64,000 nt of DNA from Xiphias gladius. Lineage: Eukaryota > Chordata > Actinopteri > Istiophoriformes > Xiphiidae. Of this stretch, positions 36,291 through 48,356 are shown piece after piece. Both the position numbers and the translations under genes were made by a program. The stretch spans positions 17,426,046-17,490,045 of the forward strand of contig NC_053400.1 of the NCBI RefSeq assembly GCF_016859285.1, written 5' to 3'. How positions within the stretch are numbered: position 1 is the stretch's first letter; the number at the start of each line of letters is the position of its first letter. Under the pieces are notes generated by a model. It was not told the DNA's origin, did not search any database, and saw only the letters and a program-made list of their open reading frames with translations.

Positions 36291-39200
36291 TATTTAGTCA
36301 TCAACATTCTCATATGCACTGATACATGAACACATGCAGCCATGGGCAGCCAGTACAGACACACAAAACCAAAGACACGTGCACACAATTCAGCCGTGGA
36401 CATACATAGGCACATGTGCAAAGAAAAACAGACGCAGAGACGGACAGATGGACACATGTATACTCCTAATATTATCATTATGAACGAGCAGAATTTCCAG
36501 TATGGTGTTAAGCTAAAACAATCTCCTTTCCACTAATATATGCTGGACTGCTCAGTGAAATGACATTAATATGTGGTTTATTGCAATCAAGTATACAACT
36601 CCCTTTGCAGATGGAGACAGGATTTTTTTTCCAAGAGGTAAATGAATATGAAGAGAGAATGTGCTCTGAACAGACACAGCATCTGTATTTTTGCAATAAT
36701 ATTTGTTTTTGGTTTTTTTTTCTGTCACCCAGTTGACAGAGTTTGCCACAAACGTCACAGCCTTCTTCTCAGAGTCATAACTCATTCAAATCAAGACACA
36801 CACAAAAGGCAAGACACACAAACTCCTACTATCAGTAGAACTCTCTCTTTATAGTTGTGTCCACTGAGGTTAAATGTCCATGAGTCTATTCAGAAATCGG
36901 AGAAAAGGCAATTCTGATCTTGGCTCACAATAAACTGTTTCAGACTTTTTTTTTTTTCTCAATATTAAGAAATCAAGGTGATTGTTGTCTGTACATTGCG
37001 AACAAGAACTGCTGAAAGCCAAAGCAGCATGACTTCCCATGTTGTAGATCTGCTAAAAGTTAAACAAACAGGCTATAGGCTAAAAACACTGAGGCGTAGA
37101 TGATAGTTTTAAGTTCGACATTCAGACATTCAACGAGGGTCATCCTCAAGAAATTTGCATCATTTTTAACCCGCACAGTATAACAGTTCAGGATAAACTT
37201 TAACTGATGCTGCACAGGTGTTACTTTGAATTCATGATCCAATGCCTGCCACCTTGGTGACTTGACAATAGACGGGAAACTGATGAGCCGAAGTTACGGA
37301 CTGTCTCAAAAGTGCATGCAAAATGACTAAGAGAGTTTTCTGTTAATAGCGCTCTCACTTTATTTTGATCTGGGATTCCTCTGATTATATAGCTGACCTC
37401 CAGTTTATAAAGAAAATTATGCAGTGTGGCCCCGGTGCAATTCTAACTTAACTTTTCTCATTGTTAATACCCTGTGCTCTATGTCCATTATTCGTTTCAA
37501 CTGGACCATTAAGATTTCATTTAGACACAGTTTATGCTTGTGTTTTGTTTGTTTTGAAGGTTAATTTTGATTATTAATTGATTATTATGGTACAAAGTTA
37601 AAATATTTATGATATTTTGTATATTTTTGAGCAGCTAAACTCAAACATATTTGTACGAGGAGTATAAATGGCAGAAGAAATAAATTTAACAGAAAACGAA
37701 GCAGCAGAGACGATTTCTAGCAACTTTCAGTGCATGCTCGGCTAGTTCAGGAATAAATTAAATTTTGTGAAATAAACAGACACAGACAATAACTTTGCTT
37801 TACGCCACTAATTTTTACTTCCTCCTCTTCTTCAGCCTTCATCTAGCCCTTCCTTCACAGGCTGCCTTATAACAGCTACTTGTGCATTTGTGACTCTCAT
37901 CTTCATTCTAGCCTTGCTCCGTCCTCTCGTTTCTTTCCCTGGCACTGCCCACTTCAACAACCACACGTCCCCCACAGCTGTACTCCTCTCCACTCCTCTC
38001 TTCACCGGGGATCATAGGCTAAAACCTGGCAGGATCGCTGTCATATGATGCCCATGCGTGTGATGCTTCGCTGGGACCCCCCTCCACTCAGGAAATGCTC
38101 TCGGCCTTTTTCCCACCCTAGTGTTCCGCTATGGAGAGCCGGGCATTACAACCGAATCCATTTACCATCCCAAAGCATTCCTGACTGATTCCAACCACTG
38201 GCCTGGCTATGGGTTCCCACAGACAATGAGGATATGCCCTCATTTCAAACCGGCTGGATCGCTGGGTATCAAGTTGTGAACTACTAAAGCTGTTTATGGC
38301 AGAACAGAGGAGTTTGAGCTCCACAATAGACAATTACCGTGCCCACTCCCCCCCTCCCCTTCATTCAATTTGTGGTTTGTCTGTAGGTGGGTTCGGTTGT
38401 GCACAGATTAAAAATAGCCAGCCCATTCCAGACAAAAACTGCAAGGGACATGGAACACACATTGCACAAATGATATCTCCCATTGTGGTGTACTGTTTGG
38501 GAATTCTTAATTGCTTTTTCCGAAGCAGCTTGCCACAGGAAAATCCCCCTTCAGAGTAAAGAAAAAAAGGGTTGGTGAGTTGTGTGTAAACACCCTAGAT
38601 ATTATTCAAACATGCATGTAAACACATACGTATAAACCCATGTCGCCCCATGCGCACCCATCGGACTGCCATCAGGGCAGTATCAAAAGAGGCTAACCTG
38701 CAGCAGAGCCGGTTGTGGCCTGCCTCTGCCCTCCCTCTCTCTTTTGTGTTCCCCACAGTGGTTTCTGCTTCAGCTCTTATTATTGATGTCTCTCCCTGCA
38801 TCAGACAGACCATGATGGACTGGCCCTGGGAGGTGTGCAGGGCTGCAGGGTGGGGCACCAAACAGCCTCCCACTCACTGTGTGGGACCGAATCTGCTTAG
38901 AAAGGCCACAGTAGAGCAGAGAGGAGCGATGAAGCAGAGCACCGAGAAAGTGTCTAAAGGAAAATCTCCTTGTGTTTTTTGGCCTTATATGGGAGCGGAT
39001 AGCAATGCGCAATGTTTTTTTTATCCATACTCATCTGTTGTCATTAATGTGTGATATCTGCAGAGACGGTCACAGAATGAGAAAAAACATGCCGACTTTC
39101 ACATGGGCAAAACTCATCGAAAATAATAATGCAATGTTCAAATGATGTTTAACGTAATAAATGAAATTTAAAAATTGACTTTATCGATGATTTATATATT

Positions 39201-40690
39201 CTACATTTTGAGAGAATCACTGAAAAAACCCTGGAGAAATAAGTGCTAAATATGATCCCTAATTACTCTAAGAACATGATTAACAAAATCATACAGCAAT
39301 CCAAGCGTGTCCTAGTTCATATATTTGAAACAATAGTTTAAAACATCAAATTTAAATGAAGCTTTTAAAAAAAAAAAAGAGAGAGAGTTTCTCTGTGATT
39401 TCAAATTAAAAAATCCAGTCTTACACAAGTTCTTCAGTTAAGTGGATTTGAAGGCCACACACAAACATTACAGTGGAACATAGGGAAACCTAAAAACTGA
39501 AGTCAAATATTGTCATTCAATATTTAGCCAAAATGACTTGGTGTCAATAACTTTCATTAACTCCGACGAGCAAACACCAGGGACAATATTTTCGACTTTC
39601 TCGTTTTATCCCTGACAAAGTGTGATACTTTATAGTTTTATACATATATTAGAGTGTCGTCGCTAAACCGGAACCCAGTATCATTAAAATCCTCACACAT
39701 CCATTTGATTGTAAAACTTGCACAATATTCAGCAATATTGTTATGTACTTTCTGTAATTTTTTTTCATAAATTGGGCTTGAATCCAAAGCAAACCATTAC
39801 TCAACCAGCCGTATAAAAACCTACACCAAACCCACACGCTTTTTTCTTCATGCGTTAACCTTGACGTCTAAGCTTGAAATAATTAAAATCTACTCATGTT
39901 TTTATTGTTTTAATGTTTTTCTCTATGCTTTGTACGTCTTTGTCCCGTTTTACACAAAAATCAGCTTGCCCACTTGCTGAAATACCAAATTGCTGCGAAC
40001 AGGTATTTAAAATTATGGAAGCTTTTTCCCTGCAAGTGCTAACCACATTTGGACAGTTTGGAATTTGTAAAACCTCTGGACCTGCCAGATCTTCCCCACC
40101 GCTGTCCTTCATGTCAAACTATGTGGTACTGCCTGTGATCACAAAATAAACCAGAAAGAATTTTACATATGCCTTTATTCTTTTTTCATTGTCTGAAAGG
40201 CACATTTTCTTTTCAACATGAGGCTGTCAAAAGGAGACGATTTTGAAAACAGAGCCAAGTCTGTTTTAACATGTGACAAACAAGTGGATACAGACAAAAA
40301 GTAAAGGGCAATCTGACTATTTGAGTGGGCTATCTTTAATTTGACAGTATAGCACACCAGAGACTGTTGCGGGAAGGCATGTGAAGTTTTGCTGAGGAGG
40401 CTGGGGTTCTCACAATAACGTTTGTATGAGTGACTCATGTGTTTTGGCATGACGAGCTCTCTTTCTGTACTGCCTTGGCAGTTTTTAACAAAAATAAAAA
40501 TAATAAATAAATAACAACTCAACGTCAAATGCTCCGTGAGCCAAGATACAAAATTTCAAAAGACTACCAGATGACCTACAGCTTAAAGCACTCTACTGAT
40601 AATTTTATCATCAGAAGCTGTGGAATATCCTAATAAGGTCTGAGATTGGTGTAAATGACGTACGTTTGACCAAAATGTAGATAGATTTAA
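36289..40690. other. Intergenic, no gene seen
   Basis: Unique sequence. The block 38000-38560 is balanced, repeat-free and dense in short conserved-looking motifs (GCTGTTTATGGC, AGACAATTACCG). The block 38640-38900 is open on both strands but has no domain. No gene is called. Confidence 0.5.
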
Positions 40691-40769
40691 CGTGTAAACA
40701 TGACTTCAGCCTTATTAAAGCTCTGCCATATCCAAACACTGTCCACAGCTCTCAATTATCGATTACAGC

Positions 40770-41010
40770 TGAAGTCGTTAACTCAACGTCGCACGTCTGT
40801 TAGGGCAGGCGTGTGGCGGGGAGACGGACAGGTGAGCGTTCTCGCGCCAGTGAGGTGTGGACGCGTGGACTCTCCCGACCAATGGGAAGCAACATCGGGG
40901 ACCTCCGGCCGACTACTCAGACAGGACATGAGCGATATTTACGCTTGGAAAGGATCTACGTTCAAGTAGATTTACCGCAGCGTTTAAAAATGATTATCAA
41001 AAGGAGGAGC
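40770..41010. promoter_or_regulatory. CpG-rich island with CCAAT box, candidate promoter or enhancer
   Basis: CpG dinucleotides become frequent here for the first time in the window (for example GTGGCGGGGAGACGGACAGG, TTCTCGCGCCAG and GACGCGTGG), next to CCGACCAATGGG, a consensus CCAAT box. This combination is promoter-like. No protein-coding exon starts here, so a non-coding transcript or an upstream foxf1 element is possible. Mammals have the lncRNA FENDRR near FOXF1, but no sequence evidence here ties this island to it. Confidence 0.3.
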
Positions 41011-41086
41011 ATACAGCTATTGATAGGTGTGGTAGATTCAAATTAAAAGGCTTGCGGCCTCCAGCCCAAAACATTTTTAGGAAAAA

Positions 41087-41111
41087 AACAAACAAACAAA
41101 CAAACAAACAA
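41087..41111. repeat. (CAAA)n tetranucleotide repeat
   Basis: About six CAAA units. Confidence 0.9.
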
Positions 41112-42424
41112 CCAAGCAGCCAAATTTGATCTTACTTACATCATTAAAGCAGGTTTTTTTTAAATATATATAATCAGCCGCCCTATGTGATAAAGTCCGC
41201 TATTAAACTGGATTAGATCGAGCTTTCTTTATCTTTGGTCATATCTTTATAATCACGAGGGCAGTGTCTCGATATGTCCTCTGCTTGAATCACGTGCGAG
41301 ATCTTTTAAACAAATGAAATGAAACGAAAGGTAACAGCGCTGAGCTGTGAATGTGTCTGAGATCAGATTAATAAACACCTCCCAGTTCCCATCAGACTGC
41401 AACACCTGCGACACGAGGCATGAACTGATATGATGGTTTTACCGCGAGTCAAGTCGAACAGCAGGGTCTAGCTGGTTTTGGGCCGGTGTCCTGCTCAAGG
41501 ACACTTCAGCAGTGCGGGTGTTCTCGGACCAATTAGTTCGCATGAGTTTCCATATTTCCATGCCAACCATGGGCATCCTTATGAAGTTGAGAAAAGCAAC
41601 ATTAAGGCAAACACTTGACTAATCAGCGAATGAGGGACTCTGTGCCGAGGGACTACTTTACTCTGCGCCGTGACACACAACGAGGCACCGGGCAGACATC
41701 TCGCCGAGAAAATTAAAAAGCCACGGAGCGCACTTGCTCTGCATCTGATTACCGGAGAGGGTGGCGCCCATCAAACGCACGTCGGATCCGTGTAGCGGCC
41801 CAGTGCGCGCAATCAGCGGTCTGCTAGCAATCCCGTCCTTTCTCGTTCACATAAACACCACTTCAACGAAAATATACACGGCCACCTACAGCGCGGGGAA
41901 AGTGATGAGGGGGTACCCACCTCAACACTACACTGTTTTCAATTAAAGCGACAATGCCGAGGGAACTGCAGGCGACACTGCAGAGACAAGGAGCCAGGAA
42001 ACCAATCAGGATGCATCTCGAAATAACTTGTTGGACAAAAATTCCGAGACACCAAAACGTCCTGTTTACACTTCATGCGTGCATTTAAAATCATTTCATA
42101 CGCTACAGAAAAGTAATGTTTTTATAATAAAATGTTTAATTTAGGCGATTAATGTGAATCAAAATAAGAGTAAAATTATCTAGAAACACCACATTTCACA
42201 ATTCCTATGATATAAAGACAAGATAAAACAGCAGCACCGGTTTGTTTTCTTTCTTTGTTTTCTTTTTAATCTTCTGGTGCAAAACTGACAGCTTGCCACT
42301 CGTATCTGTGCAAGATACAGAAAGTTGTTTAAATTGTTTGCATGCTAGTGCTTTACACTTCTAGCCCCATATAACATGAGAAAATAAAATAAATCAAACC
42401 AGACAAACGTGTGTGTTATTATCC

Positions 42425-42447
42425 AAAAAAAAAAAAAAAAAAAAAAA
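42425..42447. repeat. Poly-A run
   Basis: Twenty-three consecutive A. Confidence 0.95.
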
Positions 42448-43187
42448 TCTATTCTACTGTCAAACTCCAAATCATTTGCAGGCTCTCTGACTAAATGTAC
42501 ACCGTTTGTATTCTTAAGAATACACTATGTTAATGAATTTCCACTTGTTAATCTTTAAGGCATTTTGTGAAAAGAATACTTTAATATATATTTGTTTGAA
42601 ATAATATTAATTAATGAAAAGCATTTTTCTCTCTCCAGAATGTTTAAGACAGACGTTTTAAGAAATAAGACCTAATGCGTGCGGAGTAAGTTTGTTCTGC
42701 TATTAACGACTATCTCTACGTTTAAATATTAATAATATAATAAGTCTTTTTAAAGAGCTTGCTTTAAAACTTGATTCAAGTTCAAGTGGGATGAACTTAC
42801 TGACAGATGATCTATGGCCCTGTCGCACCGACCTCCAAACAAAGTCCCTGCGGCCTCTTGGTGACCCTTTGCGGCCCTCTCCCACCACAGAGGAGGGTAA
42901 CTGGCTTATTTCTCAAAGACGATCGTTTGTATGGAAATGCAATCTGAGTTTAACACTTAAAATTCTCAGAGTCACTCTGGACCGGGCCTGGTCTCCGCAA
43001 CAGTTTCAACTGCTGCTGTGAGGCCAAATCAAATTATAGTGCAGACCGCTGCAGCTGTTTGGATCTAGAATCCGCCGGGTGTGTTCGCCCGATTGGTTTG
43101 ATTAGGCAGTCATTTGGAAGTCAACCATGTCGTGACTTTGCTCTGATAAAGTAGCACCGCGTGGCCTTGCGGGGCCCGGAAGAACAC

Positions 43188-43218
43188 AGCCTGTGGTATC
43201 AATTAGATATCACAGGCT
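43188..43218. repeat. 13-bp stem, 5-nt loop hairpin in a repeat-free block
   Basis: AGCCTGTGGTATC (43188-43200) pairs with GATATCACAGGCT (43206-43218) around an AATTA loop. There is one mismatch in DNA, which would be a G-U pair in RNA from this strand. It lies in CpG-containing unique sequence about 3.2 kb upstream of the foxf1 start. It could be a protein-binding palindrome rather than an RNA structure. Confidence 0.6.
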
Positions 43219-44149
43219 TAAATGTACAGTTATGAAACTGATTGCTCCAACAAGCGTTAAGACCATCTTGAACGCAGTGTAAAGACAATGATGTTCAGAT
43301 TGTAGGCCCACAACAAAGAGGCCTAGATCATATGATCATATGTCTGGGGCCTGTTGATGTAGCGCGCCACCGTACAAGACTGAAGTAGGAATCTAACCAG
43401 TAAGAAAACATGCATGTGTGTATAGTCCCACAGAATATTGCAACGGTGAGATTTTGAGGGGTCCAAAATCGGTTTTTCAGTACACTAAATAACGGTAAGG
43501 CGGCCCGGAAAGGCTGTCAGGACTGTGCACTCTGCGGTGTACCTCCACCTAAGTGGCCGAGCATTCCTGAGGATGCAGCGCTGTCAAATATTTCATGATG
43601 GGACGTCATGGAAAAGTGCATGACTTCGTCTGCGATGGAGCAAACAGGGAAGCTCTGACCTCGGGACTCGAGCCTCAGTAATGACGAACATAATCTGCCA
43701 CCAATGCTCTGATGGCAACGTTTTCCTTTTTCCTACCTTTACATTCCAGTTCATGCGAAGGGGGTGAAATGTCTTAAAAATACGGATACAGCTACTAGAA
43801 AACAAAGATTTTTTTTGTTGATGCAAGTACATGATGATATTGTGAGGATACATATTATTTTCGACTGATTACTTTATTACCCCTAATCGGGATTAAAACC
43901 TCAATAGTATGTGAAGTAATAGTAATTAAAAAAACAACCAAAAAAAGAACTGATTTTGCTGATTTTTTACTGGGAAAGAAAATGCAGCAGGGAGTCGCCC
44001 ATCACCGTCCAACACTGATGGTTTGCATAAACATTGCAGACACTGACTTTGGATGGACATGTAAGTTAAAAAATATACAGTGCTATAAATAACAAAGAAG
44101 GAATAACACGGCGTAGGGCGAATGAGCGTGTGAGAAAAAAAAAAAAAGA

Positions 44150-44470
44150 AGCGCCTTAATGGAATGAAGTCACCGGCGGTAATTAAATGCAGTGGGCAGA
44201 GGGAGGACGGGAGCGCGCCTGCCCCTGGTGCGCGCTGGGTGGTCCCTTACGCTGATAAATGTGTGGCCCGCACTGCAGGCGAGTGGCCGAGCAGACACCG
44301 GTTAAAACAATACTTACATTCATTTATCCATGGGTTTAAATGTCCTTTTGAGCAGCCAAAAATAATAGTGGCACGTCTGTCACCTCTGGGTCGACAAAGG
44401 AAATTTGACAATGAATTGTTTACTCGCTTCCCTTGTGGCACACCGCCTGAAACAGCGTAAGTCATCACCT
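44150..44470 (+). promoter_or_regulatory. Candidate foxf1 upstream enhancer with exact GLI site
   Basis: A repeat-free block about 2 kb upstream of the foxf1 start. It contains TGGGTGGTC (44236-44244), an exact match to the GLI consensus (GACCACCCA on the other strand). It also holds TGATAAATG (GATA core), GGTAATTAAATG (homeodomain core), CCAAAAATAATAG (AT-rich MEF2/SRF-like) and TTGTTTAC (forkhead core). Foxf1 genes are known Hedgehog/GLI targets in visceral mesoderm, and forkhead sites would allow autoregulation. Both strands happen to be open for 70-98 codons, but neither frame resembles a protein. The enhancer call is inference. The GLI match is seen directly. Confidence 0.45.
44236..44244 (+). 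promoter_or_regulatory. GLI/Hedgehog response consensus site
   Basis: Nine of nine bases match TGGGTGGTC. I found no second exact match by eye. A one-mismatch relative lies at about 30160. Chance occurrence in 64 kb is not negligible, so position near foxf1 is what makes it notable. Confidence 0.5.
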
Positions 44471-46029
44471 GTGTTTTGGGACTGGACAGTTCCGGTAAAC
44501 ATCAATAAACCATCGGATATTTCTGCGATACGCTGACATTTGATTTAAGCACGCGTCCTTAAATCCGAATACATAAATGCAGTCGCAAAAAAATTATCGG
44601 AGCTTTATGCACAGCCAACGAAGTCGCCAAACATGCTCTGGTTTTACGCACAGGCTTTTCATCCATTATTTCCTCCGGTATTATATTCCGTAGTGTCAAA
44701 GCCAAAAGTCATCATAAGCATCCACTAGAAACAATAACGCCGACAGGGATCAAGAGCGCAGCAGGCTCATCTAGCTGAAGCCACGGAGAGGCAAGAGGTT
44801 GCAGGCTGCAGCTATCGAGATCTCCAGGGAACAATAAGCAACCTACTGTCAACAGTTTTAGGTTATGGACTGATCGTCTTTCAGTAGCGCTCGCACACAG
44901 CTGTAGAAAAGCCAGTAGATCGAAGTTAAAATTAAGCTTTTCGACTTTGGAAACACAAACAGATAAACAAACTGGTGCGCATGCTCTTCTGGGCAAATTA
45001 CAACTTAGTTAAAGCAAAAACATTCTGCAGAGCCGGAGGCACAATTCTGGCCTCGTTTTTCTAATTATCCTATAAGGTCTTATGTCACATTGAACAAACG
45101 GAACATCTCGGAGTTTCCAGTGTGGCACCGAGTTACGGCGGCCACGGTTCTGCCTGCGATATTGTGACTGTAAAATGTCATATCTACCTTACTTTAACTC
45201 CTGGATCATTCGATGGTAAACTGCCTGCAGGAGTCGATCTCAATCCCGGTCCGAGTTTCTGTGCTCACAGCTCGGTGTTCACTCCTCCCGCGTCCCTGCG
45301 TAAATATTATGACTGCATTACACAAACAATATTCACGTGTAAAAACGTCCAGTATCTACACAAGACGCTGCGAACAGACCGACATATCGCATCAGATTGA
45401 GTATTAGCTGATCTAACGGGGCTTTTGCTTGATTTTTTATTTAAAGAAGGCCAGGGAAAATGTTTACATTTTGCTGTATAAACATCCTGCCCATGTTCCT
45501 GTCTATCTTTTACAGAAATCAGGAGGGTGGTTTTGAGTACGAGGGGCATGTTCTCTGGTAGACGCTTTTAACGGACTAAAAAAGTTTGATAAAATATTCC
45601 ATAAATTTAATGACAATGGAGACATGACCTATTTTGCCGTGCTGCTGCATCTACCAAGTGGCCTGGAATAGAGAGCTACTATTTGCACGGCGGTTTTATT
45701 ATCTACACAGTTCATATCACAATATTCAGTGGCAAATGTAGGAAATAAGAAAAATAAAATAAAAATAAAGTCTAATTTAAAAAACCAAACAATCCAAATC
45801 GGCATCTAAAGGCCCTGTCCAGTCTAGCTGCTATCAGGAGTCTGTGATCAGTTAAGACATTATAAGCCATTTGCATTTCTTAATACTCAAATGATATACA
45901 ACTTATTACAGGGTATAGGGGACATATATTCCCTATTTCAATGTAAGGAACGGGGGGGGAAAAATCCCTGAAAAGTGAACGCACACAGATGTGCATGCTT
46001 ACAGCCCACCACTGGAGTAGGAGGGAACT
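44471..46029. other. foxf1 5' flank, no coding gene seen
   Basis: Unique sequence of mixed CpG content. The part at 45110-45400 contains TAAATATTATGAC and CACAAACAATATTCACG, which look like forkhead-type cores. No promoter for a divergent transcript can be fixed by eye. Confidence 0.45.
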
Positions 46030-46310
46030 GGGCGGGTCCCAACATTAGGATGGCCAAGACATCCAGCTTCCAATGCGCTGATGGCAACAGATAAGTAAAA
46101 AGTGAGCTCCTCGGACGCACGACAACACAGCAACTGAAGTGGAAAGTGGCTCCTGTTCTGCTCCTCATCCCATTTCGGACGCTGCGTACGAGGCGGTCCG
46201 GCTTCAGACTGCTGCACGGCTGAATCGACAGAGTTAAGAAGACAGTCTCGCCTTCGGCTTGTGCGTTAAGTTTGCCTACGTTTGACTTTTTTTTTTTTTT
46301 TTTTTTTTTC
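46030..46310 (+). promoter_or_regulatory. foxf1: Putative foxf1 core promoter and 5' leader
   Basis: There is a GC box (CTGGGCGGGTCC, about 46029-46040) and a weak TATA-like AAGTAAAAAG (about 46093-46102), followed by CpG-containing sequence up to the start codon. The transcription start cannot be fixed. A run of 23 T (46287-46309) lies about 105 nt before the ATG. A four-codon upstream frame begins with ATG at 46321 and stops at 46335. If the leader includes these, the mRNA carries a U-tract and a minimal uORF. Confidence 0.35.
46287..46309 (+). repeat. Poly-T run just upstream of foxf1 start
   Basis: Twenty-three consecutive T, 105 bp before the foxf1 ATG. It is either in the core promoter, where it would exclude nucleosomes, or in the 5' UTR. 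Confidence 0.95.
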
Positions 46311-46413
46311 TCGACTCTTTATGCCAGCGAACTAGCATCCAACTTCCCAGTGTTTATAGGTGGAAGGTGGAAAGTAACCATTTATTTACCATCTCGAAGA
46401 CTTCATTTTACTA

Positions 46414-47392
46414 ATGACGGCAGAGGTCCAGCAGCCCCCAGCTCAGACTCCTGCCCAGAGCAGCCCGATGTCTGCTCCGGAGAAGCCGCACGGACAGACG
46501 GCGGTGATGGAAACCGCCTCCTCCACAACGAAGACCAAAAAGACAAACGCAGGGATCCGTCGACCAGAGAAACCCCCGTATTCTTACATAGCTTTAATAG
46601 TCATGGCTATCCAGAGTTCTCCAACTAAGCGCCTGACGCTCAGTGAAATATACCAGTTCCTGCAGAGTCGCTTCCCGTTTTTCAGAGGCTCGTACCAGGG
46701 ATGGAAGAACTCCGTGCGTCACAACTTGTCCCTGAACGAATGCTTCATTAAACTGCCCAAGGGCCTCGGCCGGCCGGGCAAGGGCCACTACTGGACTATC
46801 GACCCGGCTAGTGAGTTTATGTTCGAGGAAGGCTCATTCAGAAGGAGACCCAGGGGTTTTAGGCGCAAGTGCCAGGCGCTGAAGCCCATGTACAGCATGA
46901 TGAACGGCCTGGGATTCAACCACATCCCCGAGTCCTACAACTTCCAGGGGAGCGGCGGGGGGCTATCCTGTCCGCCCAACAGCTTGTCTCTGGACAGTGG
47001 GATTGGGATGATGAATGGACACTTGGCAGGTAACATGGAGGGGATGGGTCTGTCCGGGCACTCCATGTCACACTTGTCAACCAACAGTGGACATTCCTAC
47101 ATGGGAAGTTGTACAGGATCCACTGGGAGTGACTATCCCCATCACGACAATTCCGCCTCCCCTCTGCTCACCAGCGGGGGAGTCATGGAGCCTCACCCCG
47201 TCTACTCGAGCTCAGCCTCGGCGTGGGCTCCAGCCCCCACGGCCTCGTTGAACAACGGGGCTTCCTACATTAAGCAGCAGCCCCTGTCTCCTTGTAACCC
47301 AGGGGCGAACCCGCTGCAGCCAAGCTTGCCCACGCATTCCCTAGACCAACCTTACCTGCACCAGAACGGGCACAGTACCACAGATTTACAAG
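46414..47392 (+). CDS. foxf1: foxf1 coding exon 1
   Basis: It carries the start codon, the whole forkhead domain and most of the transactivation region (326 codons plus one base). The donor is ACAAG|GTAGGC. If the intron is retained, the frame continues 19 codons and stops at 47451, giving a 345-aa form without the conserved C-terminus. Confidence 0.96.
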
Positions 47393-48316
47393 GTAGGCTC
47401 AATACTACTATTTCACCTCGAATTCCACAGACCTGTAAAAAGGTTGCGTAAAACTGCAGCTGATTGTGTAAAAGGAAACTTGTGGGGAAACGTTGAAATC
47501 AGAGGGACACAATTGAAGCAGGGATATTTCATTCCCCCTTATACCGAACCATTAAATGAGCCTATTGGATAGTTTAATCAATATTTTTACATATGGTCAA
47601 GCCTTTTCGTTCACAGATTTGTGTGGTCCTACGCCAACGTGGGCCTAATGGAAATAGTGAGCAGCCCCAGAGTTCATTGGCGTTTTTGAATTGCGCTGTA
47701 TTTATTTTGCAATCAGCAAACACGGGCTTATCTCTACTGGTCAAAACGGAAGGCGCATTCAAATTAAAACCATTAAGGAAAATTATGCATCTGAGAGAAA
47801 CCGCGCGTTTTCTCCCACGAAAATTAAGCGTCCTCGCTGCCCTGTTCCCAGTTTAACAGAATACAACACTCCTCCAAATAAAAGCCACACATCAGGAATT
47901 TCAAACTCGCTCGGTTTTAGTTTCTGGAAGTGGTAAGAAAAAGAAAAAAAAAAAAAGAGAGAGAGAGAGACAGAGGCACGAGAGGGCAGGGACGATTGAG
48001 AGCCGTGCCAATCTCCGGGCAAGAAAAACAAGCGCGGTCAGGTCCAGCCTGCCTTGCCCCGAGGCCCTCGGTCCTCCGGGACTGGCGTGCTAGAGGGCCA
48101 CTGTCAATTAGCCCCGCGAGCCCGCCTCCCCCTTTCACAATCTTAATCGTGCTTTCTAAATGGAATTCCGGTCTAATGGTTAAAGCTCTAAATCTACAAA
48201 TGAAATATAAACTTTATGCTAAAATATAAATACTAAAGTATGCTAGACAAGTATGAAAAACACGAGTGTGGGTTTGGGTATTTACTCCATTTAAGATATT
48301 AATACTACTACTACTC

Positions 48317-48356
<40 letters not shown>

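Larger units (their letters stand above)
41011..44149. other. foxf1-proximal intergenic sequence, no coding gene seen
   Basis: Contains (CAAA)n at 41087-41111, a repeat fragment at 41492-41512, a CpG-rich block at 41640-41960, a poly-A run at 42425-42447 and a repeat-free block at 43040-43345. No reading frame has a recognisable domain. Confidence 0.5.

Noticed and set aside
38650..39054. 134-codon frame with opposed frames
   Set aside because: Open on both strands, with no recognisable motif. More likely non-coding unique sequence.
44164..44460. 98- and 73-codon opposed frames upstream of foxf1
   Set aside because: They coincide with the candidate enhancer. Neither resembles a known protein.
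46272..46628. 118-codon frame overlapping the foxf1 start in another phase
   Set aside because: Begins with poly-Phe from the T-run and is a shadow of foxf1.
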